Part shown: piece by piece, positions 5,836 through 9,293 of the stretch
Layout: each line of letters starts with the position of its first letter
How positions within the stretch are numbered: position 1 is the stretch's first letter
NCBI GenBank assembly: GCA_964370795.1
Contig: CAYJME010000132.1
Coordinates: 1 to 9,293, forward strand
Length of the DNA stretch: 9,293 nucleotides
Direction: 5' to 3'
Origin: JAHFOW01 sp964370795
GTDB lineage: Bacteria; Planctomycetota; Brocadiia; Brocadiales; Brocadiaceae
Position numbers and translations under genes: made by a program
Notes under the pieces: model-generated
What the model saw: only the letters and a program-made list of their open reading frames with translations
What the model was told of the DNA's origin: nothing
The model's database searches: none

Positions 5836-7476
5836 TTATTTTCTGATCTCATCTTCTCCTTTTCTCCTTCTCAATTTAATTTCTATCTTTTTTTTCTCGC
5901 CTTCTTTCAGTTCTACCGTCTCGCTGGCGCTCTGATAGCCTGTCTTTGTTATAGAAATATCATAAACGTCGGTTTCTAAATCGTTAAATTTAAAAGCGCC
6001 CTGCTCATCAGAGAATATTACCTTGAAGTATCTCTTCTTGGACTTCATACCTTTGAGCTGTATTCTTGCTGATTCGAGGGGTTTACTGCCAACAGCATAT
6101 TCTATATATCCATAAATCTTTCCCTTTGGCGGTTTTGTTTTAAATACCGTTTCGTTTCCGTAACTTATTCCTCCATTATTTTGCGCTGCAAGGCGGTAGT
6201 AATATGTTGTTCCTGCCTGCAGTCCTTCCAGGCGATGGCGTATTCGAGTGTCGCCCGAACTATCTTCTATATTTTGTATGGGTGTTGTATCGCTGTAAGA
6301 CCCGGTGCTCGTGCCGTATTGAAACCATGCAGTGGCCGATAGCCCCATCGGATTTACCGTGCCTGTCAACGTGGCTAAATTCGTTGTTATACTTGCTGCC
6401 GGCCCTGTCATTACCACGGGAGGATTGTTGCTGCCTGTGTATGTTATGGTCATCGAAACCTTTCCCGTATTACCAACGCCGTCCGTGGCCAAAATGGTCA
6501 CCACATTATCCCCCTCCTGTAAATCTATGTTGGAGAGTGTCCAGTCGACGGTCTTTCTTTCTCTCTCCCGCCTTTCCTTGTTATTACTCAATACGACGCT
6601 TTTTACTTCATTCATGGCGTCTGAGGCGATGCCACTGATGTCGATGGTTTTATTTGTGCTTATATAGGTGGGACTGGATGTTGGATGGGTAATTGTTACT
6701 GCCGGAGGCGTCGTATCTACCAGAATAGAATCGCTGGCCGCGTCCGATATATTTCCCGATGAGTCCTTATACCATACGTATACCGTGTTTTTGCCGTCCC
6801 CGTCGCTTAAGGTATAAGAAACGTCTTCTTTATAATTGGCAACCGGCGTGGTTGATATCCAGCCTGTCGTATGAGGAGATGGCGGCGATGAGTTAGTAGA
6901 GAGATAGTAAGCCGCAACACCCGTATTATCAGTGGCCGTCAGGCTTACGGTAATCGTTAAAGAGTTTATGCAGGAAGCTCCATTACCGATACGTAGGGAA
7001 CCTGAGGGCGAGGTTATGTCGCTGGGGACATAGGTTTGTATACCCGTTGTTGTGAATGACATCTCATTGCCATACGCAGTGGCTGTATCATTCTTTGCAA
7101 CAATTCTGTAGAAGTACGTTGTTCCGGGAATTAGCTCAATAACCTTCATCGTTACTTCCGTGTCGCTCGACCCAATTACGGTTTGCGTCGAAGCGGTATT
7201 CTGAGACATTCCGTTAACCATCCGGTATTGAAACCATGCGGTGGTTGATAGTCCATTCGCATTGACAATTCCATGGAGCATGACGGAGTTATTTGTCACA
7301 CTTGATGCGGTTTCGGTTATTGCGGTGGGCGTCGTGGCAAATGCCGGCATACCATAGGCTACGCATCGTTGATGGCGGACTGTCGTTAAAAAAAGGAAAC
7401 AAACGATAAGACAAAAAGCGCCGGGGATGAACTTTTGTCCGGTTAAAAGAATGGGGTTCCGCGGTATGTTTTTCAT
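5836..7476 (-). CDS. Secreted multidomain FnIII / Ig-like protein with carboxypeptidase-regulatory-like C-terminus
   Basis: This 546-residue protein has a basic N-terminus and hydrophobic stretch (about 15-32), a likely signal sequence or anchor. After a Thr-rich linker come five beta domains. FnIII-like 1 is at about 48-143, with AWFQYRMVNG and PGTTYFYRIVAKND. An Ig/HYR-like domain is at about 150-253, with SLTATDNTGVAAYYLS and VYVWYKDSSGN. A second Ig-like domain opens with VDTTPPAVTITHPTS (about 253-347). FnIII-like 2 is at 351-447, with AWFQYGTSTG and AGTTYYYRLAAQNNGG. A carboxypeptidase-regulatory-like domain is at about 452-535, with GKIYGYIEYAVGSKPLESARIQL and GYQSASETVELKEGE. Such proteins are surface or extracellular scaffolds or adhesins; no catalytic domain, LPxTG motif or PEP-CTERM tail is seen. 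The tail is strongly basic (KLRRRKGEDEIRK). Residues 299-309 (NKERRERERKT) form a charged insert where relatives usually have a Gly/Thr-rich turn. It heads the three-gene minus-strand cluster. GAGGCGGG precedes ATG 7476 by about 6-10 bases. Confidence 0.87.
   Translation of the reverse strand: MKNIPRNPILLTGQKFIPGAFCLIVCFLFLTTVRHQRCVAYGMPAFATTPTAITETASSVTNNSVMLHGIVNANGLSTTAWFQYRMVNGMSQNTASTQTVIGSSDTEVTMKVIELIPGTTYFYRIVAKNDTATAYGNEMSFTTTGIQTYVPSDITSPSGSLRIGNGASCINSLTITVSLTATDNTGVAAYYLSTNSSPPSPHTTGWISTTPVANYKEDVSYTLSDGDGKNTVYVWYKDSSGNISDAASDSILVDTTPPAVTITHPTSSPTYISTNKTIDISGIASDAMNEVKSVVLSNNKERRERERKTVDWTLSNIDLQEGDNVVTILATDGVGNTGKVSMTITYTGSNNPPVVMTGPAASITTNLATLTGTVNPMGLSATAWFQYGTSTGSYSDTTPIQNIEDSSGDTRIRHRLEGLQAGTTYYYRLAAQNNGGISYGNETVFKTKPPKGKIYGYIEYAVGSKPLESARIQLKGMKSKKRYFKVIFSDEQGAFKFNDLETDVYDISITKTGYQSASETVELKEGEKKKIEIKLRRRKGEDEIRK
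6316..6420. repeat. Internal duplication in the FnIII gene, copy 2
   Basis: GTATTGAAACCATGC and the following hundred bases (encoding the AWFQY strand and the domain entry) resemble 7225-7330 in the same gene. The two FnIII-like domains (351-447 and 48-143) share AWFQY, NxxGLSxTAW and GTTYxYR. They are separated by two Ig-like domains, so the duplication is old or domains were inserted between the copies. Confidence 0.55.
7225..7330. repeat. Internal duplication in the FnIII gene, copy 1
   Basis: This is the partner of 6316-6420. GTATTGAAACCATGC is identical in both, then similarity declines (GGTGGTTGATAGTCCAT against AGTGGCCGATAGCCCCAT). It encodes the corresponding part of the first FnIII-like domain. 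Confidence 0.55.
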
Positions 7477-7580
7477 GGTATTCCCGCCTCACAATAAAAG
7501 TAAAGGGATTTAGAGAAAAGCATGGAACAAGGTAAATCAACAGATACATAGTAAACATCCAAACTTAATTCTACAATAAT

Positions 7581-7609
7581 ATTATATATACATTTTGAAT
7601 CATTTGCAC
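7581..7609 (-). promoter_or_regulatory. Probable promoter of the envelope gene cluster
   Basis: On the minus strand a perfect TATAAT (7581-7586) follows GTGCAA (7604-7609, a poor 3 of 6 match to TTGACA) by 17 bases. Transcription would start near 7575, about 100 bases before ATG 7476. The -10 box lies in an AT-rich stretch, so chance is possible. Confidence 0.35.
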
Positions 7610-7831
7610 AGGATAAAATTGTTGATTCTCATAAACAAGATGCTATGATACATCGGAAGGGCTGTATAATAGCCTCATTATGAAAGCGGTTAAAAGTGAA
7701 TGTATGTTTCGGGTGCGCCGGTATGGACAAACCCCTCAAGGTTGGTTCCTCTTGCAGGTTGAACTTGATAAAAGATAACTATTCAGCGAAAAATGATAAA
7801 AACAAGTTTCACTGAGCGGCTTAAACCAAGA

Positions 7832-7931
7832 GCCGGAGCGGATAATAAGGAAGAATCCCGAAGGGATGACATGATTATAGAAAGAAGATACGCCGGAGCA
7901 TCTAAACCCCGCAGGGGTGAAATATTCCATG
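7832..7931. repeat. Pair of short GC hairpin repeats upstream of msrA
   Basis: ATCCC-GAA-GGGAT (7855-7867) and ACCCC-GCA-GGGGT (7906-7918) are five-pair hairpins with three-base loops. Each is preceded by GCCGGAGC (7832-7839 and 7892-7899) and followed by GAxAT. The second stem pair differs as T-A in one and C-G in the other, so pairing is kept while sequence changes. They look like two units of a dispersed palindromic repeat and would lie in the msrA leader if transcription starts upstream. Confidence 0.5.
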
Positions 7932-7982
7932 TTACCTTTCATAAATCGTGTTGATTTTGTGTATCCTGCCTCAAATTAATCT

Positions 7983-7986
7983 GGAG
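7983..7986 (+). promoter_or_regulatory. Ribosome binding site deciding the msrA start
   Basis: GGAG lies nine bases before ATG 7996. The frame extends back to a GTG at 7948, but that codon has no ribosome site and would put polar residues before the signal sequence, so 7996 is preferred. Confidence 0.6.
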
Positions 7987-7995
7987 AGTATAGGT

Positions 7996-8649
7996 ATGGT
8001 TATGTGGGTATTTTTTAAAAGTCTCTTATTTGGCAGTCTGGTGTTATCGACCATCTTTCAGGAACCAGGAGATAATGATAAACAAGGGTATCAAAAAGGT
8101 ATTCCATCAAATGACAGGGAAATTGTCACTCTTGGTGGCGGTTGCTTCTGGTGCATGGAAGCCATCTTTGAAGAATTGAATGGCGTGGAACATGTGGAAT
8201 CTGGTTATTCCGGAGGTCAGCTTGCCAACCCAACGTACGAAGAGGTATGCAGCGGAACAACAGGACATGCCGAAGCGGTACAGATTACCTTTGACCCAAA
8301 GGTTATTTCATTGAAAGAAATACTGGAAGTCTTTTTTACGATGCACGATCCTACCACATCAGACAGGCAGGGGGCGGATATCGGAACGCAGTATCGTTCC
8401 GTGATTTTTTTTCGAAGCCGGGAACAAAGGGTTGTAGCCGAACAGGTGATGCAGGAGATTCAGAAGGCCAAAATATGGCATGCGCCACTTGTAACCGAAA
8501 TAGCGCCATTTAAGGGTTTTTACAAGGCGGAAGATTATCATCAGAATTACTTTGCATTGAATAGTACGCAGTCTTATTGCAGTTTTGTAATCGCCCCCAA
8601 GATCAAGAAACTTCGGGAACGTTTTCGTGACAAGTTGAAAAAAAGATAG
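7996..8649 (+). CDS. msrA: Peptide-methionine (S)-S-oxide reductase, exported or membrane-anchored
   Basis: MsrA reduces the S form of methionine sulfoxide in proteins, repairing oxidative damage. From the chosen start the protein has 217 residues. The N-terminus MVMWVFFKSLLFGSLVLSTIF is a signal peptide or anchor with no lipobox Cys, so the enzyme probably acts outside the cytoplasm. The domain (about 42-200) begins IVTLGGGCFWCMEAIFEEL: Cys50 is the catalytic residue in the GCFW motif, Glu55 follows, and Cys53 gives the GCFWC variant. VESGYSGG (67-74), GHAEAVQITFDP (90-101), FFTMHDPT (113-120), GTQYRSVIFF (130-139) and EDYHQNY (179-185) are the usual MsrA core blocks. Cys195 in STQSYC is positioned as resolving Cys. 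The end (KIKKLRERFRDKLKKR) is strongly basic. There is no MsrB domain or partner gene in view, and the gene seems to be a single unit ended by the palindrome at 8658-8687. Confidence 0.95.
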   Translation: MVMWVFFKSLLFGSLVLSTIFQEPGDNDKQGYQKGIPSNDREIVTLGGGCFWCMEAIFEELNGVEHVESGYSGGQLANPTYEEVCSGTTGHAEAVQITFDPKVISLKEILEVFFTMHDPTTSDRQGADIGTQYRSVIFFRSREQRVVAEQVMQEIQKAKIWHAPLVTEIAPFKGFYKAEDYHQNYFALNSTQSYCSFVIAPKIKKLRERFRDKLKKR

Positions 8650-8657
8650 CAAAGAAA

Positions 8658-8687
8658 TGCAGAGACGCAAGATTTTGCGTCTCTGCA
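8658..8687. terminator. 13-bp perfect palindrome between convergent genes, likely bidirectional terminator
   Basis: TGCAGAGACGCAA (8658-8670) and TTGCGTCTCTGCA (8675-8687) are perfect complements around the loop GATT. It lies nine bases after the msrA stop and 26 bases after the stop of the convergent hydrolase gene. On the minus strand it is followed by a T-rich stretch; on the plus strand no T run follows. The 'agagacgcaa..ttgcgtctct' sequence also occurs as a dispersed palindrome in many bacteria, so it may be a repeat co-opted as a terminator. Confidence 0.6.
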
Positions 8688-8713
8688 CCAACATCGAAAT
8701 CCTTACTTTTGTA

Positions 8714-9293
8714 TCAAAACTCAACGACAAGCCCATCATAGGCAAATTCGACACCGGCAGGCAGTTTGAGGTTGTCTTCTTCATGCTCAATATCATGGCA
8801 CATGTGGGTAAAATATGCCTTTCGCGGTTTCACGCGTTGAATAACGTGCAATGCCTGTTCAATACTGAAATGTTTAGCGTGGGGAATATAGCGAAGCGCG
8901 CCCAGCACCAGGACGTCCAGGTCCCTTAATTTTTCCAATGATCTGGCGGGTATTTCGCTGGCGTCAGTAATATAGGCAAACTTATCAAACCGGTAACCAG
9001 TCACCTCTCCATCGCCGTGAATGGCGTCAATTGGTGTAATAGAAAGATTACCTACTTTTACACGGTCGCGAATGGGATGCAAGGCAAACCTTGGTTTATA
9101 ACCACCGTGGTCTGGTTCATTATTAAAAACATAGGAAAAGACATTCCGTATCGTATCGAGGGTTTTAGAAGCCCCGTAAATAGGCATGTCCATACGTTGC
9201 ACTACATTGAACCTTCTCAGGTCATCCAGGCCAAATATTTGGTCGTCGTGGGGGTGGGTAATGAGTACCCCATCGAGTCGTGTAACATTATTT
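8714..9293 (-). CDS. MBL-fold metallo-hydrolase (PhnP-like), 5' end beyond the window, metal His replaced by Gln
   Basis: The frame is open to the right edge, so the N-terminus (usually about 60-70 residues with a GTSxGVP motif) lies outside; 192 residues are visible. It opens NNVTRLDGVLITHPHDDQIFGLDDLRRFN, the MBL metal motif and 'GLDDLRRFN' of the PhnP / phosphoribosyl cyclic phosphodiesterase-like group. Later parts agree: AIHGDG (91-96), FAYITDASEIP (106-115, metal Asp110), LGALRYIPHAKHFSIEQAL (130-148), and AYFTHMCHD (159-167, with His163). The usual motif THxHxDH is here TH-P-H-D-D-Q: residue 18 is Gln (codon CAA at 9239-9241) where His normally binds the second metal. The frame is otherwise intact. 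Members of the family hydrolyse phosphodiester bonds in small molecules; the substrate of this one is unknown. GTG 9202 is not the true start, because the homology continues upstream. Confidence 0.88.
   Translation of the reverse strand, partial: NNVTRLDGVLITHPHDDQIFGLDDLRRFNVVQRMDMPIYGASKTLDTIRNVFSYVFNNEPDHGGYKPRFALHPIRDRVKVGNLSITPIDAIHGDGEVTGYRFDKFAYITDASEIPARSLEKLRDLDVLVLGALRYIPHAKHFSIEQALHVIQRVKPRKAYFTHMCHDIEHEEDNLKLPAGVEFAYDGLVVEF

Larger units (their letters stand above)
7477..7995. other. Intergenic region between divergent envelope cluster and msrA
   Basis: About 520 bases separate the two divergent genes. The left part is AT-rich and holds the probable promoter of the minus-strand cluster; the right part holds two short GC hairpins with related flanks. 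A 32-codon frame at 7680-7778 (MKAVKSECMF to ELDKR) lies ten bases after a TATAAT (7665-7670) but has no ribosome site and no matching -35 box. I found no convincing promoter for msrA. Confidence 0.4.

Noticed and set aside
5305..5979. Plus-strand open frames opposite the secreted beta-rich gene and the end of the FnIII gene
   Set aside because: The opposite strand has a signal peptide, ribosome site and beta-domain pattern; these frames are complements of that coding sequence.
6204..6667. Two long overlapping plus-strand frames inside the FnIII gene
   Set aside because: Proline- and Leu/Ser-rich translations without start signals, antisense to recognised FnIII and Ig-like domains.
7680..7778. 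32-codon frame just after TATAAT, possibly a leaderless small protein
   Set aside because: No -35 box at proper distance, no ribosome site, and no recognisable sequence; TATAAT alone is frequent in AT-rich spacers.
7832..7931. Possible CRISPR array from repeated GCCGGAGC and hairpin units
   Set aside because: Only two diverged units with unequal spacing (60 and 51 bases between matching parts), no uniform repeat, and no cas gene.
7736..7942. Minus-strand 68-codon frame upstream of msrA
   Set aside because: It runs through the hairpin repeats, lacks a ribosome site and resembles no protein.
8359..8929. Frames antisense to the msrA end and to the MBL hydrolase
   Set aside because: They are complements of two well-supported genes and include the terminator palindrome in their coding text.

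Overview
The window comes from a bacterial chromosome of moderate, patchy base composition. Two traits suggest a planctomycete of the anammox type (Brocadia/Kuenenia-like) or a similar environmental bacterium. One is the secreted fibronectin-III protein with repeated 'GTxY(Y/F)YR' strands. The other is wide intergenic space full of decayed genes and short palindromes. This placement is an inference from style only; no rRNA or marker gene is present.

Layout. Bases 1-549 hold a good sigma70-like promoter and what looks like a decayed toxin-antitoxin locus: a YgiT-type zinc-finger gene that has lost one zinc-binding Cys and is frameshifted near its end, with a possible scrap of its partner upstream. 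Bases 945-2393 (minus strand) encode a 482-residue protein of unknown family in an AT-rich block. It carries an R-x6-H motif (RNHASAAH) of the kind used by HEPN ribonucleases, so it is the best candidate here for a novel defence or toxin gene. Two 112-bp direct repeats, about 76% identical by hand count, lie on either side of it (797-908 and 2842-2953). The roughly 900 bp between this gene and the next is mobile or decayed debris: two strong inverted repeats, a scrap of a DUF559 endonuclease, and the tail of an unidentified reading frame.

Bases 3303-4634 encode a complete cytoplasmic GH13 alpha-amylase with all catalytic residues. Converging on it is a minus-strand three-gene cluster (7476 down to 4733): a secreted multidomain Ig/FnIII protein, a secreted beta-rich protein, and a four-helix membrane protein. 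Together they look like a cell-envelope module of unknown purpose.

Bases 7477-7995 are intergenic, with a probable promoter for the envelope cluster and a pair of short GC hairpins. Then come msrA (7996-8649), a membrane-anchored or exported peptide-methionine sulfoxide reductase, a 13-bp perfect palindrome that probably ends transcription from both sides, and the C-terminal part of an MBL-fold hydrolase running off the right edge. The hydrolase has Gln in place of the last metal-binding His of its THxHxDH motif.

No tRNA, rRNA, CRISPR array, intact transposase or phage structural gene was seen.
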